Below, one piece after another: positions 42,522-50,850 of a stretch of 50,850 nucleotides of DNA. Location of the stretch: contig SZOR01000017.1 of assembly GCA_030263275.1 (NCBI GenBank), forward strand, positions 1 through 50,850. Reading direction: 5' to 3'. The notes beneath the pieces are model-generated. The model did not search any database, was not told the origin of the DNA, and saw only the letters and a list, made by a program, of their open reading frames with translations. The first letter of the stretch is position 1, and every line of letters begins with the position of its first letter. Made by a program: the position numbers and the translations under genes. This DNA is from DSNY01 sp016861185. GTDB lineage: Bacteria; Pseudomonadota; Gammaproteobacteria; Burkholderiales; Burkholderiaceae_F.

Positions 42522-44375
42522 TCAGGCGGCCGCGGCGATGCAGTTGGCTGCGAGCGGCGCGCGGCGGATCCGGCGGCCGATCTCGGCGAGCTCGGATTCG
42601 TCGAGCGTTTCGCGCGCGAGCAGCGCCTCGGCACTGGACTGCAACAGGTCGCGGTTGGCCTCGAGCAGTGCGGTCGCGCGCTCGAACGCGTTCATCACGA
42701 CCGCGCGGACCGCCTCGTCGATGCGCCGCTGCGTCTGTTCGCTGATGCGGCAGCCGCCGTACGACTGCGCGCCGGGTACGTCGAGAAAACGCGGCTGCTG
42801 CGCCTCGAACACGACGTAGCCGAGCGACTCGTCCATTCCGTAGCGGGTGATCATGTCGCGCGCGATGTCGGTCGCGCGCGCCAGGTCGTCGGCGGCGCCG
42901 GTCGACAGCTCGCCGAAGACGAGCTTCTCCGCGGCGCGCCCGCCGAGCAGCACGGCGATCTTGCGCTCCAGCTCTGCGCGCGTCATCAGATAGCGGTCCT
43001 CGGTCGGCCGCTGGATCGTGTAGCCGAGCGCGCCGATGCCGCGCGGGATGATCGACACCTTGTGAACGGCTTCAGCGCCCGGATGCGCGAGCGCAACCAG
43101 CGCATGTCCCATCTCGTGATAGGCGACGACCTCGCGCTCCTTCGGCGTCAGCACGCGGTTCCGGCGTTCCAGCCCCGCAACGATGCGCTCGACCGCCTGC
43201 GAGAAATCGTCCATCGACACCGCCTCGGCGCCGCGGCGCGTGGCGACCAGCGCCGCTTCGTTGACCAGGTTGGCGAGATCGGCACCGGAGAAACCGGTGG
43301 TCAGGCCGGCGACCCTTTCGAGATCGACATCGGGTGCGAGCCGGATCTTCCTGACGTGTACGTTGAGGATCTGCACACGGCCGCGTTTGTCGGGCCGGTC
43401 GACGAGCACCTGGCGGTCGAAGCGGCCCGCGCGCAGCAGCGCGGGGTCGAGGATCTCGGGCCGGTTGGTAGCCGCCAGCAGCACGATGCCGGTGCGCGGG
43501 TCGAAACCGTCGAGTTCTGCGAGCAGTTGGTTCAGGGTCTGCTCGCGTTCGTCGTGCCCGCCGATGCCGGGCGTGATGCCGCGCGCGCGACCGAGCGCGT
43601 CCAACTCGTCGATGAAGATGATCGCCGGCGCCTTGGCGCGCGCCTGCTCGAACAGGTCGCGCACGCGCGCGGCGCCGACGCCGACGAACATCTCGACGAA
43701 CTCGGAGCCGCTGATCGAAAAGAACGGCACCTTCGCCTCGCCGGCGACCGCGCGCGCCAGCAGCGTCTTGCCGGTGCCGGGCGGCCCCGCCAGCAGCACG
43801 CCCTTCGGTACGCGCGCGCCGAGGCGGCCGTAGCGCTGCGGATCTCTCAGGAACTCGACGATCTCGCGCAGCTCTTCCTTGGCTTCGTCGACGCCCGCCA
43901 CGTCGGCGAACGTGACACCGGTGTCCTGCTCGACGTAGACCTTCGCCCGGCTCTTGCCGATCGACATGAAGCCGCCGAGCCCCTGCTTCTCGGCGAAGCG
44001 GCGGAACAGGAAGTACCAGACCGCGAAGAACACGAGCGCCGGCGCGACCCACGACACGAGGTCGCGCAGGAACGTGCTCTGCGCGACGCGCGTGTAGGGC
44101 ACGTTGTAACGATCGAGGCGCTCGGCCAGAGCGGGTTCGACGCGCGTGGCGGCGACCGCGGTTTTGCCCCGCTCGTCGGGCGCCTTCAGACGGCCGACGA
44201 CCTGCTGGTCGCTGATCACGACCTCGGCGATGCGCCCGTCGGCCAGCAAGCGCTCGAACTCGCTGTACGGCACGGGCTCGACCCGGCTCGCTTCGCTCCA
44301 CCACATCTGCAGCAGCAGGAAGAGCGCGATCGCCGCGAGCCAGTAGCCGACATTCCACTCGTTCTTTCGATCCAT
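42522..44375 (-). CDS. Second FtsH-type ATP-dependent zinc metalloprotease
   Basis: A 617-residue FtsH paralogue. TM1 (about 11-24), a shortened periplasmic region, TM2 (about 105-122, VSWVAPALVFFAVWYFLF), Walker A GPPGTGKT, Walker B IIFIDELDA, the second region of homology ALLRAGRFDRQ and the zinc motif HEMGH are all present, so it should be active. ATG 44375 was chosen because AGGAG lies 6 bases upstream; ATG 44381 would abut the ribosome-binding site. It differs from the main FtsH by HEMGH instead of HESGH, a GIGGHDEREQ loop and a different tail. A sigma-32-like promoter lies upstream. It may form hetero-oligomers with FtsH or have its own substrates. Confidence 0.94.
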   Translation of the reverse strand: MDRKNEWNVGYWLAAIALFLLLQMWWSEASRVEPVPYSEFERLLADGRIAEVVISDQQVVGRLKAPDERGKTAVAATRVEPALAERLDRYNVPYTRVAQSTFLRDLVSWVAPALVFFAVWYFLFRRFAEKQGLGGFMSIGKSRAKVYVEQDTGVTFADVAGVDEAKEELREIVEFLRDPQRYGRLGARVPKGVLLAGPPGTGKTLLARAVAGEAKVPFFSISGSEFVEMFVGVGAARVRDLFEQARAKAPAIIFIDELDALGRARGITPGIGGHDEREQTLNQLLAELDGFDPRTGIVLLAATNRPEILDPALLRAGRFDRQVLVDRPDKRGRVQILNVHVRKIRLAPDVDLERVAGLTTGFSGADLANLVNEAALVATRRGAEAVSMDDFSQAVERIVAGLERRNRVLTPKEREVVAYHEMGHALVALAHPGAEAVHKVSIIPRGIGALGYTIQRPTEDRYLMTRAELERKIAVLLGGRAAEKLVFGELSTGAADDLARATDIARDMITRYGMDESLGYVVFEAQQPRFLDVPGAQSYGGCRISEQTQRRIDEAVRAVVMNAFERATALLEANRDLLQSSAEALLARETLDESELAEIGRRIRRAPLAANCIAAAA

Positions 44376-44687
44376 GGGCATCTCCTGCGCGACGGTACGG
44401 CCGCTGCGGTTGCGCGGGCGGCCGGTTCAACCGTCTTTCAGATGGTGGCCCGCCGCCGACGGATCAAGGTCGAAGCGACAAACCCCGGATGCGCGCGAGG
44501 CGCCGCCCGGCGCGGCGCGGAACCGGCAGGATGCGCCGACCATCGACGCTGTCAGCCATGCCGACCCGCGCATCGGCAACTGCCGGCAACCATGGCGCGC
44601 AGCGGCGGATTCGTCGGTCGCGGCTACCTGCGCGCCGGCGGCGGTTGCAGAATCCGCGGTTGAGCGATTCCACGGTCGAGCACTCGG
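44376..44687. other. 312-base divergent gap between the second ftsH and lytS-like gene
   Basis: This is the only stretch above 300 bases without a gene. It holds the ribosome-binding site and the sigma-32-like promoter of the second ftsH. For the rightward lytS-like gene no convincing -35/-10 pair or terminator was seen. No RNA gene or repeat was recognised here. Confidence 0.6.
44440..44468 (-). promoter_or_regulatory. Sigma-32-like promoter for the second ftsH
   Basis: Read leftward, CTTGATC (44468-44462) and CACCATCT (44447-44440) are separated by 14 bases. They match the heat-shock consensus CTTGAAA and CCCCATNT at five of seven and six of seven specified positions. Transcription would start about 55-60 bases before the ATG at 44375. 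Confidence 0.5.
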
Positions 44688-46922
44688 ATGCGGGACCACG
44701 TCGCCGTCGCGCCAGCTCATGCCGACGCGCGCTTCGTCGCGCGCGCGGCGCGCGCCGTCGCGTGGGAGCGCGTGGGCGCAGTGGCGCTGGTGGCGTTGCT
44801 GCTGTCGCTTGCGCCGCTTGCCGACCCCGCACTGCTCGATTTCTTTTCGCCGGCCGAGCTGGCGCTCGCCTGGCTCGGCCATTTCGCCGAGCTGGGGGTC
44901 ATCGCGACCGCCCTGCTCGCCGCCTTCGCCGCGCTCGACCGGGCGCTGCCGCGCGCTTTGCCGTTTCGGCTGGCCTACGTGTGCGCGGCGCTGCTGGTGC
45001 TGTCGGTGGCACTCGCGGTCGTCTTGCACGCCTACTACGCGGGCGGCTTCGAGCATCTGGCGTCGCCGCTGCGTATGTTGTCCGACTCGCTGCGCTGGGG
45101 CCTGCCGGCCGTATTTCTGGCGCTGGTTGCCGACGTTCATCAACGTGCGCTGCATGCGGATTCGGCGGCGCACGCGGTCGAGCTTGCGCGGGCGCAACTG
45201 GAGCAGGGGGACAGCGAACAGCAACTCGCGCTGCTGCAGGCGCAGATCGAGCCGCATTTCCTGTTCAACGTGCTCGCCAACGTACGGCGGCTGTATCGCA
45301 CCCGGCCTCGGGCGGGCGCCGAAGCGATCGGCAGTCTGATGTATTACCTGCGCACGGCGCTGCCGCAGTTGCGCAGTCGCCGCAGCTGCCTCGGAGAAGA
45401 GATCGCGCTGGTGCGCGCCTATCTGGAGCTGTTTCAGCTCAGGATGGGAACTCAGCTTCGCTTTTCGATCGACGTCGATCCGGTTCTGCATGACGCGGAG
45501 TTCCCGCCGATGTTGCTGGTCACGCTTGCGGAAAACGCGATCAAGCACGGGCTGGAACCCGTGGGCGGCGGCCGCGTCGAGGTGCACGCGCGCCGGCGAC
45601 GCGATCTGCTCGAAGTTGCCGTGCTCGACGACGGCGCCGGCTTCGCGGCGACGGCAAGCAGCGGCACCGGCGTGGGACTCGTCAACGTCCGGCGGCAGTT
45701 GGCGGCGCGCTACGGCAACCAGGCGCGACTCAGGCTGCAGGCGCGCGAGCCGCGCGGAGCGCGCGCGACCCTCGTGATTCCGCTGCGCGGTGCGGGCGGC
45801 GCCGATAAGGTTGCCGGCGACGGCGTTGCCATGGCGACGCCGGCGACGGCCGCCACCGCGCCGCCGCTGCCCGACGCCCCGACGACGGATCGTGCGGTCG
45901 GCCTCGCGCATTGGCTGCAGGCGCATCGAGGTGCCGCCGTGCTGGCGGGCCTGCTCGCCTTTGCCGGGCCGCTGATCTTCTTCACCGGTGCGCTGAGCGT
46001 GATGCGCGAACCGAGTGCAGCCAACGTCGTTCGGCTCGGCCTGTGGTGGACGCTGTACGGCGCTTCGCTGTGGGGCGCGCTTCTGATCGCCGGTTACGCG
46101 ATCGAGCGGGTGACGCGGTCCGCCGGTCGCTATGTCCGTAGCGCCGTCTGGCCGCTCGCCGCGTGTGCGGCGGCCGCCTTGCCGACCGCGCTGACCGCCG
46201 GGCGGGCGACGATGCTGATCGAGCAGGGCCTCGTTCACAGCGCGCGCACCATGCACCTGCACGGGTTCACCGTTGCGCTGATCATGGCGCTGCTGTATTT
46301 CGCGCACCTGCGCCGCAGCCGCGCGCACGAACGCGCCGCGGCGCGTCTGGCCGCCGCGCAGGCCGCGCAAAGGCATGCGCGGCGCCGCATCGTCGAAGCG
46401 CGCCTGCACGAAGTGCAGTCGCGCATCGACCCGCGGATCCTGTTCGACCTGCTCGACACAGTGCGGCGGCTGTACGACCGCGACGTGCTGCTGGCCGAGC
46501 ACTACCTCGACGAGCTGATCGACTTCCTGCGGGCGGCGCTGCCGCGCCTGCGCAGTCCTTCGTCGAGCCTGCTGCGCGAGGCGGAACTCGCACGCGCCTT
46601 CGTTCGACTGAACGCGCTCGCCGGCGCCGGCGCGCTCGGCATGACGATCGAGGTCGCGCCCGACGCGATGCACGCGCGCTTTCCGCCCGGCGTGCTGCTG
46701 CCGCTGCTCGATGGCGCTGCGGCTCCGTGTCGCTTGGCGGCGGCGCGTTCGGGCGAGCGCTGCCGAGTCGTGCTGACGCTGGCGGCGGCGCCGTCCGAAG
46801 CGGCTGTCGCGCGCGTGCGCTTGCTGCTGGCGGAGCTTTACGGCGCGGCGAGCAAAGTCGGGATTCGACCGGCCAACGCCGCGGTCGAAGTCGTCGTCGA
46901 GGTCCCTTATGAGCTTGCCTGA
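44688..46922 (+). CDS. LytS/AlgZ-type sensor kinase with tandem kinase units, the second degenerate
   Basis: A 744-residue fusion. Unit 1 (1-370) has about four TM segments (28-150), the His_kinase motif QAQIEPHFLFNVLANVRRLY with His190, the N-box AENAIKHG and ATP-lid motifs DDGAGF and GTGVGLVNVRRQL, so it looks active. Unit 2 (about 400-744) repeats the layout: TM segments (416-540), then QSRIDPRILFDLLDTVRRLY, where Arg583 replaces the phospho-accepting His and Asp replaces Asn; the ATPase part (LLDGAAAPC) lacks N- and G-box residues. It ends by overlapping the LytTR regulator by 14 bases. The stimulus is unknown. An internal ATG at 45831 could start unit 2 alone, but no stop separates the units. 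Confidence 0.85.
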   Translation: MRDHVAVAPAHADARFVARAARAVAWERVGAVALVALLLSLAPLADPALLDFFSPAELALAWLGHFAELGVIATALLAAFAALDRALPRALPFRLAYVCAALLVLSVALAVVLHAYYAGGFEHLASPLRMLSDSLRWGLPAVFLALVADVHQRALHADSAAHAVELARAQLEQGDSEQQLALLQAQIEPHFLFNVLANVRRLYRTRPRAGAEAIGSLMYYLRTALPQLRSRRSCLGEEIALVRAYLELFQLRMGTQLRFSIDVDPVLHDAEFPPMLLVTLAENAIKHGLEPVGGGRVEVHARRRRDLLEVAVLDDGAGFAATASSGTGVGLVNVRRQLAARYGNQARLRLQAREPRGARATLVIPLRGAGGADKVAGDGVAMATPATAATAPPLPDAPTTDRAVGLAHWLQAHRGAAVLAGLLAFAGPLIFFTGALSVMREPSAANVVRLGLWWTLYGASLWGALLIAGYAIERVTRSAGRYVRSAVWPLAACAAAALPTALTAGRATMLIEQGLVHSARTMHLHGFTVALIMALLYFAHLRRSRAHERAAARLAAAQAAQRHARRRIVEARLHEVQSRIDPRILFDLLDTVRRLYDRDVLLAEHYLDELIDFLRAALPRLRSPSSSLLREAELARAFVRLNALAGAGALGMTIEVAPDAMHARFPPGVLLPLLDGAAAPCRLAAARSGERCRVVLTLAAAPSEAAVARVRLLLAELYGAASKVGIRPANAAVEVVVEVPYELA

Positions 46923-47685
46923 TCCGGTCGCACGATCCGCCCCAACGGCGATCCTCGCCGAAGACGAGCCGCTGCTCGCCGACGAGCTGGCCGAGCTGCT
47001 GCGCGCGCTGTGGCCGCAACTGGCGATCGTCGCGCGGGCGGCGGACGGCGTGGCGGCGCTGAACGCGATCGAAACGCATCGCCCCGACATCGCGTTTCTC
47101 GACATTCGCATGCCGCTGCTCACGGGCATCGACGTGGCGCGGCAGCTCGGCGGCCGCTGCCATGTCGTGTTCATCACGTCCTATGACGAGCACGCGCTCG
47201 AAGCGTTCGAGGCCGGGGCGATGGACTACGTGCTGAAGCCGCCGACCGCGGCGCGGCTGGCGACGACGATCCAGCGCTTGAAGGCGCGGCTGCACCAGCC
47301 GCCGCCCGATCTGCGGCGCGCGCTCGAACATCTGGTCGAGCGCACGCCGCGCGTGCCGCGCTATCTGCAGTGGATCAACGCGTCGCGCGGCACGGCGGTG
47401 CGCCTGATCACGGTCGAAGAGATCCTGTACTTCAGGTCGGACCAGAAGTACACGTTGGTCGTGACCGCCGACACCGAAGCGCTGATTAAGAAGACGATCA
47501 GGAACCTGGCCGGCGAGCTCGATCCGACGATGTTCTGGCAGGTGCACCGCTCGACGATCGTCAACGTGCATGCGATCGACAGCGTGATCCGCGACGACCG
47601 TGGCAACCTGACGCTGCGCCTGAAGCAGCGTCCGGAGCGATTGCCGGTCAGCGAACCGTACGCGCACCTGTTTCACCAGATGTAG
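46909..47685 (+). CDS. LytTR-family response regulator (AlgR/LytR type)
   Basis: A 258-residue regulator: a receiver domain (acidic ILAEDEP, phospho-acceptor D65 in FLDIRMP, Thr in ITSYDEHA, K in YVLKPP) and a C-terminal LytTR DNA-binding domain (about 150-255) with EILYFRSDQKYTLVV, MFWQVHRSTIVNVHAIDSV (QVHRSTIVN) and a terminal SEPYAHLFHQM. It partners the overlapping sensor gene. Such pairs control envelope and surface functions in proteobacteria. Its targets may include the three exported proteins encoded just downstream, but no LytTR direct repeats were identified. Confidence 0.93.
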   Translation: MSLPDPVARSAPTAILAEDEPLLADELAELLRALWPQLAIVARAADGVAALNAIETHRPDIAFLDIRMPLLTGIDVARQLGGRCHVVFITSYDEHALEAFEAGAMDYVLKPPTAARLATTIQRLKARLHQPPPDLRRALEHLVERTPRVPRYLQWINASRGTAVRLITVEEILYFRSDQKYTLVVTADTEALIKKTIRNLAGELDPTMFWQVHRSTIVNVHAIDSVIRDDRGNLTLRLKQRPERLPVSEPYAHLFHQM

Positions 47686-47736
47686 GCAGCGGCCCGCGCT
47701 CGGCCGCGGGCGACACTCCACGAGCGAGGCAAACGT

Positions 47737-48138
47737 ATGGACAACCGCAAGACGCGCCGTGAAATTCTGGCGCTGTTCGCCGCCCTCGGCGTCGGGCGCG
47801 AAGCACTCGCACAGGACGCCGTGACCGCCGACCCGCGGTCGTTTCGCGTCGTGCTCGAGAACGACCGCGTGCGCGTGCTCGAGTACAAGAGCGGCCCCGG
47901 CCTCGGCGTGTGCGGACAGGGCATGCACTATCACCCGGACCGCGTCACGGTTTCGTTGACCGGCGCCAAGGTACGGATCACGAACGCGGACGGCAGAACC
48001 GTCGTGCGCGACATCCCGCCCGGCCATGTGTTCTTTGCGCCGGCGGAAACGCACGCCACCGAAAACATCGGCGGCGCCGGCGCGCGCACCTATATCGTCG
48101 AGCTGAAGGGCGAAGGCTGGAAACCGAGCACCGGCTGA
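47737..48138 (+). CDS. Exported cupin-domain protein
   Basis: A 133-residue small beta-barrel. The N-terminus TRREILALFAALGVGREALAQ contains a twin Arg and a hydrophobic stretch, suggesting Tat or Sec export with cleavage after ALAQ. The cupin core shows GMHYHPDRVTVSLTGAKVRI (HYHPDRV supplies metal-ligand histidines) and PPGHVFFAPAETHATENIG, the second cupin motif with a further His. The catalytic role is unknown; single-domain cupins range from sensors to isomerases. It starts 51 bases after the LytTR gene, which has a GC hairpin in between (47692-47711) without a U-tract. Confidence 0.8.
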   Translation: MDNRKTRREILALFAALGVGREALAQDAVTADPRSFRVVLENDRVRVLEYKSGPGLGVCGQGMHYHPDRVTVSLTGAKVRITNADGRTVVRDIPPGHVFFAPAETHATENIGGAGARTYIVELKGEGWKPSTG

Positions 48139-48313
48139 CCGTCGCATCCGTCTCGTCCATCCTCGATTCGGCGGCAGTCATGCCGCGATCTCGCTCGTCC
48201 GTCACCGCGCTTGCCGCGGAATCGATCGCGCCGCATACCTTGTGCGCCCGGTGCACGGCGGTCGATCGGTTGCAGCGAGGCGCCGGCTGCACCGCATTCG
48301 AAAGGACGATCCG

Positions 48314-48823
48314 ATGAACGCTCGAAACCAGACAAGGCCGCTGCGTCGCTTCGTCGCAGCAGCGACGCTCTTCGCTTCTTCAATCACCGCGGCGCTCGCC
48401 GCGCCGATCAAGATCGAGGCTGTCGTCGCGCCGAAGGCCGACGCGAGACTCGACTTCGCCGATGGCAGCAAGCGCTATCTGCTCGCCGCGCAACGCGAAG
48501 GCAAGGTCGCGGGCAGCGGTCCGCTCGCCGGCACGACGATGCTCGAGTGGGGCATGCACGACGTCAATCCGGCGACGGGTGCCCATGTGAACGGCTACCT
48601 CGTCTTCACCGCGGCCGAAGGCGACATCGCGTATCTGAAGTACGAGTTTCGCGCCGTCGTCGTGCCCGGCGCGGACGGCAAGCCGCGCTTCGTCGCCAAC
48701 GGCATCTGGGAGACGGCGGGCGGCACCGGCAGATTCAAGGGGCTGCGCGGCGCGGGCATCGTGCAGTTCGAGCCGAGGGAGCGCCGCTTTACCTTGCTGG
48801 GCGAACTCGTGTCCGCGGACTGA
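48314..48823 (+). CDS. Predicted secreted protein, allene-oxide-cyclase-like barrel possible
   Basis: A 169-residue protein of unknown function. A signal peptide ends near ITAALAAP (about residue 30). The mature part has short beta-strand-rich segments, a GSGPLAGTTMLEWGMHDVN motif and a late GGTGRFKGLRGAGIVQF motif; the GTGRFxGxxGxG pattern recalls allene-oxide-cyclase-like or dirigent-type barrels. No catalytic residues can be assigned. ATG 48314 is preceded by AAAGGACG. It lies 175 bases after the cupin gene; that gap shows no clear promoter. Confidence 0.72.
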   Translation: MNARNQTRPLRRFVAAATLFASSITAALAAPIKIEAVVAPKADARLDFADGSKRYLLAAQREGKVAGSGPLAGTTMLEWGMHDVNPATGAHVNGYLVFTAAEGDIAYLKYEFRAVVVPGADGKPRFVANGIWETAGGTGRFKGLRGAGIVQFEPRERRFTLLGELVSAD

Positions 48824-48851
48824 AGGCCGTGAACGATCGCAGGAGGGGCAG

Positions 48852-49208
48852 ATGCAATCGTTACGTGTGCTGACGCGGATCGCGGCTTGCCTGCTGGCGG
48901 CCGGCGTCGCAACGCCGCCGGATCTGCGCGCCGACGAGGCGGATGGCGTCTTCGACTGCGAGAGCCGCTTCGTTTCAGCGCTGCGCCGGCTTCCCGCAAC
49001 GGAACTGAAGGCGTATTACCTGCAGTGCTCGCGGGCCGCGATGCAAAGGGTGCTCGACTCGCACGAGATCGCGCTGTGCTCGATCGGGTACGAGATGCTG
49101 CTGCAGGAAGTTTTCGGCGGCGACTTCTCCGCGCTTCTCGCCTGGTCGAGGACTCAACTGAGCGACGGCGTGGCCGTTGCGCGCTCCGGGCGCGGGCCGT
49201 TCGACTAG
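48852..49208 (+). CDS. Small predicted secreted protein, unknown
   Basis: A 118-residue protein not recognised as a known family. A signal peptide (about 1-26, RIAACLLAAGVATPPDLRA) is followed by FDCESRFVSALRRLPATELKAYYLQCSR and EIALCSIGYEMLLQEVFGGDF. Three Cys in the mature part (in DCES, LQCS and ALCS) could form disulfides in the periplasm. The ribosome-binding site AGGAGGGG is strong. It starts 28 bases after the preceding secreted protein, so they are probably cotranscribed. Confidence 0.72.
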   Translation: MQSLRVLTRIAACLLAAGVATPPDLRADEADGVFDCESRFVSALRRLPATELKAYYLQCSRAAMQRVLDSHEIALCSIGYEMLLQEVFGGDFSALLAWSRTQLSDGVAVARSGRGPFD

Positions 49209-49248
49209 CTCGGACCGGCGGCTCGGACTGCGCGGCGTGCGCCGGCCG

Positions 49249-50031
<783 letters not shown>

Positions 50032-50065
50032 CGATTCGCCGCGCGAGCGCCTCGCGCGGCAGCGT

Positions 50066-50617
50066 TCAGTTCGACGGCGTCGTGCTCGCCTGCGGCGCGG
50101 GCGGCGGCACGAGCGGCCGCGGCGCCGGCGGCTGCCAGCTTCGCGCCAGCAGCGACGCGCGCGGATAACCCGCGAGGTCGAGCAGCGTGTTCCATGCGCC
50201 GGTTTCGAAGCTGCGCTCGAGCTGGCGTCCGACCGCGAGTACCGGAAGCCGGTTCGTCCCCGCGATGCGCTGCAGCTGTTCGATGTCGTCGTTCGACGTG
50301 ACCGTGCGCTCGACGTAGGGCACGCCACGCGCGCGCAGCAGTTCGCGGCCGGACTCGCACGGCGCGCACGAAGTCGTCGTGTACAGCACGACCGGGTGCT
50401 GTTCGGCGACTTTACGCAGCGCGTATGGCAACCCGCGCAGCAATTCGTCGCCGCTTTCGTCGCTGCGCACGTCGATGCGCTGGATGTTGCGCGCTTCGCG
50501 CGGCGGGCTGTCGCCGTAGCTCACGCGGCCGTCGGCGTCGGTCCACTTGTACTGGGCAGCCCCAAGCACAGGCGCCAGCAGCAGCGCGATCAGGATCTTG
50601 AGCCTCGTACCCTGCAC
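50066..50617 (-). CDS. Exported DUF4124-glutaredoxin protein
   Basis: A 183-residue protein with a signal peptide (about 1-21, ILIALLLAPVLGAAQ), a DUF4124 domain (YKWTDADGRVSYGDSPP), and a glutaredoxin-like thioredoxin fold (about 75-155) with the redox motif TTSCAPCESG (CAPC), the cis-Pro segment NRLPVLAVG and VPYVERTV. The C-terminus is Pro-rich (PAPRPLVPPPAPQ). Export puts the CxxC in the periplasm, suggesting thiol-disulfide exchange there; the partner is unknown. The GTG at 50617 is the start, with GAGG upstream. It lies just after the M3 peptidase gene. Confidence 0.85.
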   Translation of the reverse strand: MQGTRLKILIALLLAPVLGAAQYKWTDADGRVSYGDSPPREARNIQRIDVRSDESGDELLRGLPYALRKVAEQHPVVLYTTTSCAPCESGRELLRARGVPYVERTVTSNDDIEQLQRIAGTNRLPVLAVGRQLERSFETGAWNTLLDLAGYPRASLLARSWQPPAPRPLVPPPAPQASTTPSN

Positions 50618-50632
50618 CTCGCACCTCGCTTC

Positions 50633-50850
50633 CTATCCGGCCATGCCATTGTGCTGCAGCAACGCGTCGATCTGCGGCTTGCGGCCGCGGAAGGCAACGA
50701 ACGACTCCATCGCCGGCCGGCTGCCGCCGACCGCGAGGATCTCGTCGAAGAAGCGGCGGCCGACCGCGGGGTCGAGCACGTTGCCGTTCTCCTCGAACGC
50801 GGCGTAGCAATCGGCGGAAAGCACCTCGGCCCACTTGTAGCTGTAGTAAC
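50633..50850 (-). CDS. M3-family oligopeptidase (PrlC/Dcp type), C-terminal fragment
   Basis: The last 71 complete residues of a zinc metallopeptidase; the remainder lies beyond the right edge. YYSYKWAEVLSADCYAAFEE, then FFDEILAVGGSRPAMESFVAFRGRKPQIDALLQHNG (GGSRPAMESFVAFRGR), is the characteristic C-terminal substrate-channel region of oligopeptidase A and dipeptidyl carboxypeptidase. The zinc motif HEXXH is outside the window, so PrlC and Dcp cannot be separated with certainty; oligopeptidase A is favoured. Confidence 0.88.
   Translation of the reverse strand, partial: YYSYKWAEVLSADCYAAFEENGNVLDPAVGRRFFDEILAVGGSRPAMESFVAFRGRKPQIDALLQHNGMAG

Noticed and set aside
45831..46922. The second half of the lytS-like gene considered as a separate gene starting at the internal ATG 45831
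   Set aside because: No stop codon separates the halves and no clear ribosome-binding site precedes this ATG. A single fused protein is the simplest reading.

Overview
The window is a high-GC, gene-dense stretch of chromosome with almost no spare DNA. Gene order and protein signatures point to a betaproteobacterium, most likely Burkholderiales. The evidence is the run yhbY-rlmE-ftsH-folP-glmM-pstSCAB-phoU-phoB-phoR, a 67-residue omega subunit, the FtsH N-terminus MNNNMF, and the glnA-glnL-glnG block. The species cannot be named from this sequence. No rRNA, phage, transposase or CRISPR array was seen.

Layout, left to right. (1) 1-6678: housekeeping genes yhbY (cut by the edge), rlmE, ftsH (with a near-consensus sigma-32 promoter), an EAL-like/HDOD gene on the opposite strand, folP and glmM. 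(2) 6773-19364: a phosphate-starvation region. A Pho box precedes pstSCAB-phoU-phoB-phoR. After a Pro-Arg-His tRNA cluster come three leftward genes: an OlsB-like ornithine-lipid acyltransferase, a PlcP-like phospholipase C and a SqdX/MgtA-type glycosyltransferase. Divergent from them is a PhoX-family alkaline phosphatase, and a second Pho box lies between. Together they could sense phosphate, import it, strip it from extracellular esters and membrane phospholipids, and replace those phospholipids with phosphorus-free lipids. (3) 19511-28925: greB, then yicC-gmk-rpoZ-spoT leftward, and a Ser/Thr kinase, PP2C phosphatase, rph, rdgB and hemW rightward. (4) 29033-33886: glnA behind a sigma-54 promoter and an NtrC-like site, then a DUF4124 protein, glnL and glnG. 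(5) 34112-38431: an RND efflux adaptor and pump.

(6) 38484-42441, leftward: a tightly coupled operon of a TetR regulator, a B12-binding mutase subunit, a divergent acyl-CoA mutase large subunit, and a MeaB GTPase fused to a PaaI-type hotdog thioesterase. The mutase has replacements at the positions that set substrate in characterised mutases, so its substrate is unknown. This is the best candidate for undescribed biochemistry. (7) 42522-44468: a second ftsH, also behind a sigma-32-like promoter. (8) 44688-49208: a 744-residue LytS-type sensor that carries two kinase units, the second degenerate, with a LytTR regulator and three small predicted exported proteins. (9) 49249-50850: xthA, a DUF4124-glutaredoxin protein and the C-terminus of an M3 peptidase.

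All assignments come from reading the sequence and remembered family features; no search was run.
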